From: an uncultured Polaribacter sp.
GTDB lineage: Bacteria > Bacteroidota > Bacteroidia > Flavobacteriales > Flavobacteriaceae
Length of the DNA stretch: 64,000 nucleotides
Assembly: GCF_947501385.1 (NCBI RefSeq)
Contig: NZ_CANMVP010000002.1
Location: 186,001 to 250,000 of the forward strand
Direction of reading: 5' to 3'
Of this stretch, positions 52,159 through 61,643 are shown one piece after another. The number at the start of each line of letters is the position of its first letter. The first letter of the stretch is position 1. Below the pieces are notes generated by a model. The model ran no database searches and was not told the DNA's origin. It was given only the letters and a program-made list of their open reading frames with translations. The translations under genes and the position numbers were made by a program.

Positions 52159-53040
52159 ATGAATAAAGTATTAGAAAAATTAGAAATTTGGAAAGATCTA
52201 TTTATTAAAAACATCCCAAATCTTGCCATCGCTTTTGTCGTTTTATTAATCGCTTACTTTGCTTCGAGGGCAATGAACACGATAGTGAATAGAACGATTG
52301 GAAAGAAAATTAGTCAGAAATCTGTAAGAGATTTGGTCTCTAGATTTGCGTCTGCAGTGACCATTTTAATTGGTTTGTACTTGGCAATGACCGTTTTAAA
52401 ATTCGATGATACTTTAAAAACAATTGTGGGTGCAGCAGGTGTTTCTGGTATTGTTATTGGTTTGGCATTACAAGGCACATTGTCTAACACTATTTCTGGT
52501 GTTGTGTTGTCTTTTAGAAAAAATTTAAACATTGGAAACTGGGTAGAAACCAACGGTTATTCTGGGGAAGTAATTGATATCAACCTCAACTATTTTGTGT
52601 TGAAAGAAGCAGACAACAATATGGTGGTGATTCCTAATAAAACCATTTTAGAAAGTCCGTTTAAAAACTATTCTCTAACTACAAAAATGAGGATTTCTAT
52701 TACCTGCGGTGTTGAATATGGTGCAGATTTAGAAATGGTAGAAAAATTAACCACCGAAACTATTAGAAATAACTTTAACCAAGATGAAATTGGTAAAAAT
52801 GTAGAATTTTATTATACAGAATTTGGAGACAGTTCTATCAATTTTTTATGTAGATTTTGGGTAGATTCTGAAAATGCTTTAGAAAAATTAAAAGCAAAAA
52901 GCAAAGCAATTATTGAAATTAAGAAAGCTTTTGATGCGGAAGATATCAATATTCCGTTCCCAATGAGAACTTTAGAGTTTACACCAAGTAATCAATTAAA
53001 TATAAATACTATTTCGGAAGAAGCATCTTCTTCTTCTTAA
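52159..53040 (+). CDS. Small-conductance mechanosensitive channel (MscS family)
   Basis: 293 residues. Three membrane helices (about 20-38, 60-80, 85-110) are followed by the pore helix and beta domain: GAAGVSGIVIGLALQGTLSN, then NWVETNGYSGEVIDINLNYF and VVIPNKTILESPFKNYS. This is the core MscS layout without extra domains. The channel releases solutes on osmotic downshock. It follows dps by 46 bases and ends at a good terminator, so the two may form one stress-related unit. Confidence 0.93.
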   Translation: MNKVLEKLEIWKDLFIKNIPNLAIAFVVLLIAYFASRAMNTIVNRTIGKKISQKSVRDLVSRFASAVTILIGLYLAMTVLKFDDTLKTIVGAAGVSGIVIGLALQGTLSNTISGVVLSFRKNLNIGNWVETNGYSGEVIDINLNYFVLKEADNNMVVIPNKTILESPFKNYSLTTKMRISITCGVEYGADLEMVEKLTTETIRNNFNQDEIGKNVEFYYTEFGDSSINFLCRFWVDSENALEKLKAKSKAIIEIKKAFDAEDINIPFPMRTLEFTPSNQLNINTISEEASSSS

Positions 53041-53059
53041 AAGAAAAATTATATTTTTA

Positions 53060-53092
53060 AAGGCCCAATACAAATTGTATTGGGCTTTTTAT
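53060..53092 (+). terminator. Terminator after mscS
   Basis: GCCCAATACAA (53063-53073) and TTGTATTGGGC (53075-53085) are fully complementary, followed by TTTTTATTTT. Confidence 0.88.
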
Positions 53093-53112
53093 TTTGCTGT
53101 TAAAATCTTATG

Positions 53113-53120
53113 TATTTTTG
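53113..53120 (+). promoter_or_regulatory. Minus-7 box immediately upstream of mnmE
   Basis: TATTTTTG fits TAnnTTTG and ends only four bases before the ATG at 53125. Transcription would start at or next to the start codon, giving a leaderless message. Confidence 0.5.
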
Positions 53121-53124
53121 CAAG

Positions 53125-54519
53125 ATGATACAAGAAGATACTATTATAGCACTCGCAACACCTTCTGGCGTTGGCGCAATTTCTGTCATTCGACTTTCGG
53201 GTGAAAATGCAATTGCAATTGTTGAAGCTAATTTTAGAGCTATCAAAAAGAGTAAGTCTTTAAAAACTCAAAAAACGCACACCATTCATTTAGGCCATAT
53301 TATTAAAAACGATACAATTCTAGATGAAGTTTTAATCGCTGTTTTTAAAAACCCTACTTCTTATACGGGTGAAAATGTTGTTGAAATTTCTTGTCATGGC
53401 TCTCGATTCATTCAACAAGAAATCATTCAATTGTTTCTGAAAAAAGGGTGTAGAATGGCAGATAATGGTGAATTTACCATGCGTGCTTTTTTAAACGGTA
53501 AGATGGATCTATCTCAGGCGGAAGCTGTAGCAGATGTTATTGCCTCCAATTCTGCGGCAAGTCACCAGATGGCCATTCAGCAAATGCGTGGTGGTATTAC
53601 CAATGAATTGAAAGAATTACGTGCACAACTCTTAGATTTTGCAGCTTTAATAGAGCTAGAACTCGATTTTTCTGGTGAAGATGTAGAATTTGCAGACAGA
53701 ACAAAGTTTAAAAAATTGGTCACTAAAATTACCTTTGTCTTAAAACGATTGATAGATTCTTTTTCTTTTGGAAATGCGATGAAAAACGGAATTCCTGTAG
53801 CTATTATTGGCGAACCCAACGTTGGAAAATCTACCCTTTTAAATACGCTCTTAAACGAAGAAAAAGCCATTGTATCAGAAATTGCCGGAACTACTAGAGA
53901 TGCTATTGAAGACGAAATTATTATAGACGGTGTTGCTTTTCGGTTTATAGATACCGCAGGAATTAGAGAAACAAAAGATATTGTAGAGAATATAGGCATT
54001 AAAAAAGCATACGAAAAGGCAGAAAATGCACAGTTGATAATCTTCCTCATAAATTCGGAAAAGTTCAAAATTAAAAGTTCTCAATTTAAAGTTGAGATTG
54101 AAACGATAAAAAAACGTTTTCCTAACAAACGTTTGCTTGTTATTGCAAATAAAATTGATACGCTTTCAAATGATGAAGTTTCTACTCTATCTTCAAAAAT
54201 TGACAATCTAATTCCTTTATCCGCAAAAAACAAAACAGGCATCGAAGCATTAAAGAAAGAACTTACTTCTCTTGTTAATATTGGCGCATTAAGTAATAAC
54301 GAAACCATTGTAACCAATTCGCGTCATTTTGAAGCTTTAAATAATGCACTACAAGCCATTACATCTGTTCAACAAGGCATTGATTTAGAAATTTCTACCG
54401 ATTTGTTTTCGATTGATATTCGTGAGTGTTTGCGTCATCTGGGTAATATTACTGGAGAATACGACGTTGATAAAGATATACTTGGGCACATTTTTTCTAA
54501 TTTTTGTATCGGGAAATAG
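53125..54519 (+). CDS. mnmE: tRNA modification GTPase MnmE
   Basis: With ATG at 53125 the protein has 464 residues; an in-frame ATG at 53110 would add five residues and would contain the promoter box. MnmE with MnmG modifies wobble uridines in tRNA. The N-terminal tetrahydrofolate-binding domain starts IIALATPSGVGAISVIRLSG. The G domain holds GEPNVGKST, AGTTRDAIEDEI, DTAGIRET and NKID. The chain ends in CIGK, the invariant CxGK motif with the functional Cys. Confidence 0.96.
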   Translation: MIQEDTIIALATPSGVGAISVIRLSGENAIAIVEANFRAIKKSKSLKTQKTHTIHLGHIIKNDTILDEVLIAVFKNPTSYTGENVVEISCHGSRFIQQEIIQLFLKKGCRMADNGEFTMRAFLNGKMDLSQAEAVADVIASNSAASHQMAIQQMRGGITNELKELRAQLLDFAALIELELDFSGEDVEFADRTKFKKLVTKITFVLKRLIDSFSFGNAMKNGIPVAIIGEPNVGKSTLLNTLLNEEKAIVSEIAGTTRDAIEDEIIIDGVAFRFIDTAGIRETKDIVENIGIKKAYEKAENAQLIIFLINSEKFKIKSSQFKVEIETIKKRFPNKRLLVIANKIDTLSNDEVSTLSSKIDNLIPLSAKNKTGIEALKKELTSLVNIGALSNNETIVTNSRHFEALNNALQAITSVQQGIDLEISTDLFSIDIRECLRHLGNITGEYDVDKDILGHIFSNFCIGK

Positions 54520-54603
54520 ATATGTTAACTTTTAGCTTCCTTTGATAGGACTTTGTTTGACATTAACAAAAAAAAGCATATTAAAAGAAAATAACTATTA
54601 GTA

Positions 54604-55008
54604 TTAAATTTCCTTAACACAACATTTATCAACATTACATTTACAGTATTTTCTATTATAAAGATGTAAAATTACCAAAGCAAATGCTGGAAAATAGATG
54701 GCTATTTCTGGTATAGAAAATAATGCTAGTTTTTCGTTTACAATAATTATCGTCAATAAACACCAACTTAGCCACAAAGCGAATTGTATCCATTTAACTG
54801 TAGTTGATTTTGTGGACCAATAAATAGCATAAAAAGAAATAGTTAAGAAGAAAATATCTATAAAACCCCACCAATTAGCTGTTGTTTTACAACATGTAGC
54901 TAAACTTGTTTGCGCTACAAAAATAAAAGGAGTTGCAATACAATGAACCAAACATAGAGAACTTGCAAAAGTTCCTAAAATATCTGATTTCTGTTTTAAA
55001 ATTATCAT
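54604..55008 (-). CDS. MerC-like membrane protein
   Basis: 134 residues with four hydrophobic helices. The MerC signature is present near the start: SSLCLVHCIATPFI, where the CxxxxC-type pair binds the metal in mercury transport homologues. The C-terminus adds a Cys cluster, YCKCNVDKCCVKEI, like a metal-binding tail. In many Bacteroidota MerC-domain proteins occur without other mer genes, and none are here. It lies 88 bases downstream of the TonB/ABC operon in the same direction, so it may be its last gene; a stem-loop lies between them. Confidence 0.85.
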   Translation of the reverse strand: MIILKQKSDILGTFASSLCLVHCIATPFIFVAQTSLATCCKTTANWWGFIDIFFLTISFYAIYWSTKSTTVKWIQFALWLSWCLLTIIIVNEKLALFSIPEIAIYFPAFALVILHLYNRKYCKCNVDKCCVKEI

Positions 55009-55029
55009 GCATTATTTTTTAAAACTTAA

Positions 55030-55064
55030 TTACAAACCATACATCTATTTTGCATGGTTTGTAA
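55030..55064. promoter_or_regulatory. Stem-loop between ABC permease and MerC-like genes
   Basis: TTACAAACCAT (55030-55040) pairs with ATGGTTTGTAA (55054-55064) over a 13-base loop. Only a weak T-rich stretch follows on the minus strand, so an operator or a partial terminator is as likely as a full terminator. Confidence 0.4.
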
Positions 55065-55096
55065 CTTAGTTGTTATTTAGTGATTTAAAATATACT

Positions 55097-56443
55097 TTAT
55101 GTAAAATGTTTTTTGTTTTTAATAATACCGAAACCAACTAAAAGTAAGCTAATTAAAACCATATAAGATATACTTTTTGTTAAGTCAAAATTATTTTCAT
55201 ACTTATAAAATTCTGGTTTGTAATTTTTCCAGTTTATAGCATTTGCTGACTTCTTGTCAAAAATATCAGGATAAAATTGTAAACGTAAATCTTCGTGAAA
55301 ATCGGTAGTTGCGTTTAAAAAATTGACCTGATGCGTTAAACTGGTATTTGCAATATCATTCATAGCCAATTGCATCTGCAATGGTGGAAAAAATTGAGCA
55401 ATCTTTTTACTTAACGTTTCTCTTTTTTCTATCTTTAGATACATTGCATCACGTTCTTCTTTTGATTCATCATCGCCCATTTGTTGCATTGCATAATACC
55501 AAAGCCAAGAAAAACCTTTTTCTTGTAATTCATAATGAGAAAACTGCGGATAATGCGCATAAAACTTATCCATCGTTTCTTTTTTATCTGTATCCCATTT
55601 TTTATGATATTCATCTCTTTGCTTTATCGCCATTGTAAAAGCTTCTTCTACAGGATATTTATTAGTGATGAAATTACTTACCAAAACAGGCAATACAACC
55701 ACTAAAACCAACCAACAACTTAACAAAACAATAGCATTTGTGTTAGATAATTTTCTTAATAACACTACAAAAAAGCAGATTGCAAACCAGAATAATACAT
55801 ACAAATAACTCATTGTTATAATCTGTAAAAAACCAGTATTAAAAGGAATATCTAAAATATTTTTAGCCAATAAAAATAAAAACCCTAAAATAATAAAGAC
55901 AAAAAACACTCTTATAGATAGTTTTTTCAATAAGTATTTAAAAGAAGATTTACCTTGAATGGTAATCATTTTCCAAGTTCCTTTTTCTATTTCTTCGGAT
56001 AAAATATTAAAATTTAAAGCGATTATAATCAGTGGAAAAAGAAAAATTATTAAAAAACTAATATCTAAATTCCCAACGTGCAAACGCATTGGGTTTACTA
56101 AATCTGTATCATATTTTTGTCCTTCAAGGTTTAAAATAGTTACATTTTGTATGTGAGAATTCAAATCGCTCTGCCCTATTGAAATTCCTGCTAAAGAATT
56201 CACCGGATTTATAAATGAGAATTTTAAATAATATAATAACAAACCTAAATCGTCTTTATGAAGACTGGTTTGCGTTTGTATGTGTTTTTCTTGCTGAACT
56301 TTGGTTTTAGCAATTACTTCCTGCTTTTGAGTCAGAAATTGTTTTCCTGTTCCAATACTTAAAACGCCTAAAATCATTAAGATTCCAAAAGTCAATAAAA
56401 CCGTTTTAGATCTAAAAAATTGTTTGATTAATATAAAATACAT
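55097..56443 (-). CDS. ABC-2 type permease, DUF3526 family (second copy)
   Basis: 448 residues. One helix at the N-terminus (about 14-32), a large extracytoplasmic domain, then five further helices from about 130, with a second outer loop at about 270-410 before the last helix. LNILSEEIEKGTWKMITIQG is the conserved cytoplasmic segment of ABC-2 permeases that contact the ATPase. It starts two bases after the other permease stop. The pair could form a heterodimer with the ATPase at 60435-61127. Related to NosY-like and gliding-type ABC proteins by fold only. Confidence 0.82.
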   Translation of the reverse strand: MYFILIKQFFRSKTVLLTFGILMILGVLSIGTGKQFLTQKQEVIAKTKVQQEKHIQTQTSLHKDDLGLLLYYLKFSFINPVNSLAGISIGQSDLNSHIQNVTILNLEGQKYDTDLVNPMRLHVGNLDISFLIIFLFPLIIIALNFNILSEEIEKGTWKMITIQGKSSFKYLLKKLSIRVFFVFIILGFLFLLAKNILDIPFNTGFLQIITMSYLYVLFWFAICFFVVLLRKLSNTNAIVLLSCWLVLVVVLPVLVSNFITNKYPVEEAFTMAIKQRDEYHKKWDTDKKETMDKFYAHYPQFSHYELQEKGFSWLWYYAMQQMGDDESKEERDAMYLKIEKRETLSKKIAQFFPPLQMQLAMNDIANTSLTHQVNFLNATTDFHEDLRLQFYPDIFDKKSANAINWKNYKPEFYKYENNFDLTKSISYMVLISLLLVGFGIIKNKKHFT

Positions 56444-56445
56444 AA

Positions 56446-57894
56446 CTAAATAATTTTAAATCGATTAGAAAATTTGATCATAAATAATAGCGTAAAAAAA
56501 AACCATATTACAAGCGTTATAATTGCTGATATCTGTGTTTTTATAGTTTGAGAAACGGATATAAACTCGTAGTTAAATTTTGGTGCAGATTTCCAATAAG
56601 ACTTATCAATTACATTAATTTTACCTTCGCTACTTGTTGCTTTATTACTGATAAATTTCATCTGCAATTCATTCATATATTGAGATTGTTTGTACCTGTA
56701 CTCTTCTGTTTGTGACAAGAAATTTACATACGTATCAAAATCTGTCCCAGATAAACTCATAGATACATTTTTAATTGCCAAATAAGGATTCAGCAATACT
56801 AAACCATCACTAATACTATTTTGTTTTCTATATGTATCAATCAATTTATGATGTTGTTTGTTATAAATAATGGCAGATTGTTCTTCACCTTTACCCATTA
56901 CAAACCCGCTATAATTTATGGGTAAATCTTTAACATCGGTAACATTGTTCGCTTTTAAAATAGAATCACGAAGACTATTAAAATATGGGTCGTTTGGATT
57001 ATGACTGTCTCCTTGCTTAGAAATTTCGTCTTCAATTTCTGCTTTAAAAGCAATTTTTGAAAGATTAGGATACATAGAATTCCCAACAACTTGCGCCATT
57101 TTTGGGGTGATGATAAAAAATAACAACCAAACACCTAATAAGCTTAATAAAGCCTTGTTAGAATTCTGACTTTTACCAGATACAATTACAGTAATACAGC
57201 ATAAAATCAGATAAAATAAGACATAACTTATAGTAATTAGTAAACATCTAATAGCAATAGCACTATTTAATATTTCGCCTTCTTCTAAAAAAGTAATACT
57301 CCATAAAGCAATAAAGGCAGGTAAAAAGAAAAGTGCCGAAACTAAAAATAAACCTAATGATTTTCCTAAAAGTATTTCTTTCACTTTTGCGCCTTGAATA
57401 TGCATTATTTTTAAAGTACCATTTTCTTTTTCTGATGTGATGGATGCATATCCTAAGAAAAAGATGATTAGAGGTAAAATTAATTGCAACAACATTGTAA
57501 TATTTAAATCACCAAAACGTACCAAACCAGTTGATAAACTTGCTTCAGAAAAATTAGCAGTATGTTGTTTATGCGCTTCTAAAAAAATAGCATTTCCTGT
57601 GTAACTTTCAATTCCAGAATCAAAAACACTTAACGGATGTTGTAATCTAAAAGTAAACGAGCCAAAATGTGCCATTCTATGTGGATGCTTATCAGGATTA
57701 TCGTCCCAACTTTTTCTTGATTCATCTTGATGATGCTCTACAACGTGATGATGTTTTTCAAAAGCAACCCAGCTATTTACAGTTACATAACTCAACACTG
57801 CTAAAAAAATAAACAGTAGCATTAAAAGACCTTTATTGCTAAAGGTCTTTTTAATTTTTTTTTTTGCTATTAAAATAACAACTGCTTTTTTCAT
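56446..57894 (-). CDS. ABC-2 type permease, DUF3526 family (first copy)
   Basis: 482 residues with the same plan as the next gene: an N-terminal helix at about 24-44, a His-rich outer loop (FEKHHHVVEHHQDE at about 51-64, then HPHRMAHF), then helices from about 137, and a long second loop. The segment YASITSEKENGTLKIMHIQG is the ATPase-contact region. The histidine cluster on the outer face, absent from the partner, could bind a metal ion. It lies four bases after the TonB receptor stop. Confidence 0.82.
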   Translation of the reverse strand: MKKAVVILIAKKKIKKTFSNKGLLMLLFIFLAVLSYVTVNSWVAFEKHHHVVEHHQDESRKSWDDNPDKHPHRMAHFGSFTFRLQHPLSVFDSGIESYTGNAIFLEAHKQHTANFSEASLSTGLVRFGDLNITMLLQLILPLIIFFLGYASITSEKENGTLKIMHIQGAKVKEILLGKSLGLFLVSALFFLPAFIALWSITFLEEGEILNSAIAIRCLLITISYVLFYLILCCITVIVSGKSQNSNKALLSLLGVWLLFFIITPKMAQVVGNSMYPNLSKIAFKAEIEDEISKQGDSHNPNDPYFNSLRDSILKANNVTDVKDLPINYSGFVMGKGEEQSAIIYNKQHHKLIDTYRKQNSISDGLVLLNPYLAIKNVSMSLSGTDFDTYVNFLSQTEEYRYKQSQYMNELQMKFISNKATSSEGKINVIDKSYWKSAPKFNYEFISVSQTIKTQISAIITLVIWFFFTLLFMIKFSNRFKII

Positions 57895-57898
57895 AAAT

Positions 57899-60409
57899 TT
57901 AGAAATTATAAGTAGCGTTTAATAATACATTTCGTGGTGCACCAGGACCTAGTCTTGATGGATTTAAACCACCTAACCAATATGTATCATTAAACAAATT
58001 GTTTGCTTTAATTGTTAACTGAATGCCTGTATTATTTGGCTTATAATATATAGCTGCATCAAATATTGTATAGTCTGGTAATAGAACTCTATCAGTAGCA
58101 TATGTAGGATTGTACCAAGTATATCTTTCGTCTACAAACTGAGCTCCAAAACCAATTCCAACACCTTTTAACGTTTCGTTCATAAAGTTATAACGTCCCC
58201 AAAAATTTGCATTATGCTTTGGAGACCCACCAATTCTTTCTCCTATAAATTCTGGAATAGCATCTTCTACAATTGTAGCATTTGTATAAGCATAAGAAGC
58301 TGTTAATTGTAAATTAGGTAAAACGTAACCAGAAATATCTGTTTCAAAACCTCTACTTCTCTGTTCTCCTCTTGTTGTTAAGTTATCTAAATCATACGTA
58401 TCACCTAGTAAAATATTCTTTTGAGTGATATTAAAAATTGCGAAGTTGGCGAATATTTTTCCGTTTAAAAATTCTCCTTTTGCTCCTATTTCTGTTAAAG
58501 TACTTTCTAATGGATCAAACCTTGCTGGTGACGCAGACCAAAAGAAACCTTCTGCAGTTGGAGATAGTGAAACTGTATTTGTATGTGGCTGAAAACCTTC
58601 TAAATAAGTAGCATATCCACTAATATCTTTGGTGATTTCATAAGTTAATCCAATTCTTGGTACAAAAGCACTAGTTTTAAATTCTTGTTCATCACCTTTA
58701 TAATTAAAAATATCTGTAAATGATTCAAATCTTAAGTTTAATAAAGCAGAAAATTTGCCTATTTTAAATTGATTTTGAATATAGAAACCACTTGAAGTAT
58801 TTAAGTTTGCAGGAATTGATAATTCAGCTAAATTATAAGCATTTGTATTTCTTGCTCCGTTAAAAGGATTTGCTAAATTAAAATGAGGTACTGCAGGAAC
58901 TGGCATTGTTACGCCATCTACAACCATTTGTTGAAAATTAGCTGCATTGGCTGGATTAAAATTAGACTGACCTCCACTTACTGTTAAATATCTTCTTGCA
59001 CGTAAAAATCCTGCTCCAATTTTTCTTTCCCATCTTGTAGCATCATAACCAACCAATAATTTATTGGTAATATTATCCGTTTTAATATCATAATTAAAAT
59101 ATCCACTAAAATTATCTGTTTCCCAAAATTGCTGTCTTTCATCATATCTCATTCTTGCCAACGTTGGAATCACATTTCCGTCAATATCAACAGCAGAACC
59201 ATCAAATCTATGTTCAGCCAAATCTTCATCCCAAGTTTGTTTCATAAACTGTGCATTAAAACCAAAATTTTCTGTAAATTTTTGGCTAAAATTCGCCATA
59301 AATATCAATTCGTTGGTTTTGTAATGATCACTTGATGCACCAACATTTCTTGTTATTGGTGTACTATTCAAATCAAATTCACCATTAATTGCTCCAAAAA
59401 TTGGCTGACCTCTATCTAAATTTCCTTCAGCATTGTTATAAATCATTTCAACATTTAACGATGTTTTATCGTTTGGAACATAACTTAAAGATGGATTAAT
59501 TAAAATAGCATTGTTATTTACAACATCTCTAAAAGAATCTGCATCTTGAAATGCTGCATTAAAACGATATAATATAGTTTTTTCTTCATTTAATGGTCCT
59601 GTAAAATCTGCTGTTGCTCTTAAAGTTCCAAAACTACCAGTTGTAAAACCTATTGAACTTCTTTTTTCTGCTAATGGTTTTTTAGTTACCATATTTACAG
59701 TTCCTCCAGGATCTGCACTCGAAAAAGTAACAGAAGATGGTCCTTTTATTACTTCAACTCTTTCTAAATGTGAAGTAATAGGTTGTAAAAAGTAATATTG
59801 ACGCGTACGCATTCCGTTAATCATTTGTCCGTCATCTGCTTGAGTAATACCTCTAATATTGTAATGATTATACAAACCTGTAGCAGAAACACCACTCACT
59901 GTTTTTACAGCATCTACCAACTGAAAAGCCAAACGATCTTCCAATAATTCTTTGGTAACTGTTGCTACTGCTTGTGGCAATTCTTTGTTTTTAATCGCTA
60001 TTTTTGAAGCTGAAAAAGAATAATCACTGTTGTAATCTTTTCTTATTCTTCCTACAACTTCTATAGATTGCAATAATTCCGAAGAATCTTTTAAAACAAT
60101 GGTTCCTAAACTTATATTTTGATTGTCTACTATTGTAATTGATTTTGTAAAAGGTGTAAAACCAAGATATGTAATACGTATATTGTATGAACCAGATTCA
60201 TTTACTTCGATACTAAAATTACCATCATTATCTGATGTTACTCCATTTTGTTTTTTAGTTTGATTTTTTAAAATAATATTTGCTCCTTCAATAGAAATAT
60301 TATCTGAATCTGTAATTTTACCTGTAATTTTAGATTGGGAAAAACCTAATTGTATTGTCAATAAAAAAATTACCACTAATGTACTGTTAAAAGTCATTGT
60401 TACTTTCAT
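57899..60409 (-). CDS. TonB-dependent receptor (siderophore-receptor type)
   Basis: 836 residues: signal peptide, a carboxypeptidase-regulatory-like domain at about 27-112 (ITGKITDSDNISIEGANIIL), a plug at about 130-240 (LVDAVKTVSGVSATGLYNHY, then IKGPSSVTFSSADPGGTVNM) and a 22-strand barrel region ending in NVLLNATYNF with a terminal Phe. The plug is of the ferric-siderophore receptor class. The gene is tightly joined to two DUF3526 permeases (four-base gap) and follows the ABC ATPase by 25 bases, which is unusual for a siderophore receptor and suggests one transport system across both membranes. Confidence 0.9.
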   Translation of the reverse strand: MKVTMTFNSTLVVIFLLTIQLGFSQSKITGKITDSDNISIEGANIILKNQTKKQNGVTSDNDGNFSIEVNESGSYNIRITYLGFTPFTKSITIVDNQNISLGTIVLKDSSELLQSIEVVGRIRKDYNSDYSFSASKIAIKNKELPQAVATVTKELLEDRLAFQLVDAVKTVSGVSATGLYNHYNIRGITQADDGQMINGMRTRQYYFLQPITSHLERVEVIKGPSSVTFSSADPGGTVNMVTKKPLAEKRSSIGFTTGSFGTLRATADFTGPLNEEKTILYRFNAAFQDADSFRDVVNNNAILINPSLSYVPNDKTSLNVEMIYNNAEGNLDRGQPIFGAINGEFDLNSTPITRNVGASSDHYKTNELIFMANFSQKFTENFGFNAQFMKQTWDEDLAEHRFDGSAVDIDGNVIPTLARMRYDERQQFWETDNFSGYFNYDIKTDNITNKLLVGYDATRWERKIGAGFLRARRYLTVSGGQSNFNPANAANFQQMVVDGVTMPVPAVPHFNLANPFNGARNTNAYNLAELSIPANLNTSSGFYIQNQFKIGKFSALLNLRFESFTDIFNYKGDEQEFKTSAFVPRIGLTYEITKDISGYATYLEGFQPHTNTVSLSPTAEGFFWSASPARFDPLESTLTEIGAKGEFLNGKIFANFAIFNITQKNILLGDTYDLDNLTTRGEQRSRGFETDISGYVLPNLQLTASYAYTNATIVEDAIPEFIGERIGGSPKHNANFWGRYNFMNETLKGVGIGFGAQFVDERYTWYNPTYATDRVLLPDYTIFDAAIYYKPNNTGIQLTIKANNLFNDTYWLGGLNPSRLGPGAPRNVLLNATYNF

Positions 60410-60434
60410 TATTAATTTAGTTTACTTGTACTGA

Positions 60435-61127
60435 TTAAATTGTTTTTATATATAAATCTTGTAATTCTTGTGCTGTAATCTTTTCGGTATTAGTAGTATG
60501 AATTAGAGTTCCTTCGTTCATAATTCCTATTCTTGAGCCAATATTTACAGCGTTAAAAATATCGTGTGTTGCCATAAAAATACCAACACCATTTGCTGCT
60601 AATTCTTTACACGTTTTTGCAAATTCTACAGATGCTTTTGGATCTAAACCAGAAGTAGGTTCATCCATTAAAATATAAGAGGCGTTTTTAGCCAAAGCCA
60701 CAGCAATTCCTACCTTTTGACGCATTCCTTTAGAATAAGTTGACAGTTTTTTAGAATACGATTCTTCTTGTAAATTTGCCTGTTTTAGAAACTGGTTTAA
60801 TTCTTCTTTTTTGTATGTAAAACCTGCTAATCTGCTAAAGAAATCTAAATTTTCTAAGCCTGATAAATTTCCATACAACTGCACCGTTTCAGGAATATAA
60901 GCGATGGAACTTCGATTAGATTTATTGTCTGTAACAGAAATACCATCTATCAAAGCTTCGCCAGAAGTTGGTGCTATTAAGCCTAAAAAAATATTAATCG
61001 TTGTGGTTTTACCTGCTCCGTTTTGTCCAAGAAGACAAAATATTTCACCAGGTTTTACTGAAAGACATAAGTCTTTGAGCGCCGATTTATCATCATAGCG
61101 CTTGCAAAGCATTTTTGCTTGTAGCAT
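60435..61127 (-). CDS. ABC transporter ATPase (ABC-2/NosF-like)
   Basis: 230 residues. Walker A GQNGAGKTT (about 34-42), Q-loop near YIPETVQLYG, signature YSKGMRQKVG, Walker B YILMDEPTSGLDP and switch His in MATHDIF are complete. The single-domain form and sequence style match ATPases of ABC-2 exporters such as NosF or GldA-like proteins. It is the likely motor for the two DUF3526 permeases encoded after the TonB receptor. A 171-base gap separates it from the small His/Cys protein gene upstream. Confidence 0.92.
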   Translation of the reverse strand: MLQAKMLCKRYDDKSALKDLCLSVKPGEIFCLLGQNGAGKTTTINIFLGLIAPTSGEALIDGISVTDNKSNRSSIAYIPETVQLYGNLSGLENLDFFSRLAGFTYKKEELNQFLKQANLQEESYSKKLSTYSKGMRQKVGIAVALAKNASYILMDEPTSGLDPKASVEFAKTCKELAANGVGIFMATHDIFNAVNIGSRIGIMNEGTLIHTTNTEKITAQELQDLYIKTI

Positions 61128-61298
61128 AATTAAAATTTAATATGTTAAGTTGTAATTGTTATTTTTTAGATAGTAGTAATTTATTTCTTATTGAAATAAA
61201 TATGAATTCTAAAAAATGCAAAAAATAGTTAAACACATTATATAACTTCTTACAGCTAATATGTGTGTAAGTAATAAGTTAAGAAAATGTTTAAAATA

Positions 61299-61631
61299 TT
61301 AAGCTATAAAGAAAGGTGGTGCTCTCGATTTCTTTAAATTAAAAATAACTGTAAAAAAGTTATTTTGTTTTTTAAAGATAGCTGGTATTATTAACTTAGG
61401 TGTTAATAATGTATAAGTAAAAGTTGGATCTTTAGAGATTTCTAAATCTAAATAAATATCACAAATAGAACAATCTTGAGATGTATCTGTTACTTTTTGG
61501 TATTCTGAAGAAATTGAGAAATCTTCATTATTATTAGAATTATGTTCTAAAGAATGGTCAAGAGCAATAATGTGCGTCATTAAAATGACCACAGAAAGCG
61601 ATAGAGTTATTATTCTTTTTAAATAATTCAC
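61299..61631 (-). CDS. Small exported His/Cys protein ending in RAPP motif
   Basis: 110 residues, GTG start. A hydrophobic N-terminus (IITLSLSVVILMTHIIA) is followed by a histidine group (H20, H26, H30 in HIIALDHSLEH), a C54-x2-C57 pair (DCSICDIYL) and a C-terminal SRAPPFFIA. Small proteins with this plan (DUF2946-like) occur near copper or other metal genes in Bacteroidota; this is an assignment from memory. It is the first gene, in transcription order, of the TonB/ABC/MerC group. Confidence 0.65.
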   Translation of the reverse strand: MNYLKRIITLSLSVVILMTHIIALDHSLEHNSNNNEDFSISSEYQKVTDTSQDCSICDIYLDLEISKDPTFTYTLLTPKLIIPAIFKKQNNFFTVIFNLKKSRAPPFFIA

Positions 61632-61635
61632 ATTA

Positions 61636-61643
61636 CAAATATA
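61636..61643 (-). promoter_or_regulatory. Minus-7 box directly before the small His/Cys gene
   Basis: TATATTTG on the minus strand fits TAnnTTTG and ends four bases before the GTG start codon, implying a leaderless or nearly leaderless message. Confidence 0.5.

Noticed and set aside
53577..54068. 163-codon frame opposite mnmE
   Set aside because: Lies fully inside mnmE on the other strand and has low-complexity Ser/Ile-rich content typical of a shadow frame.
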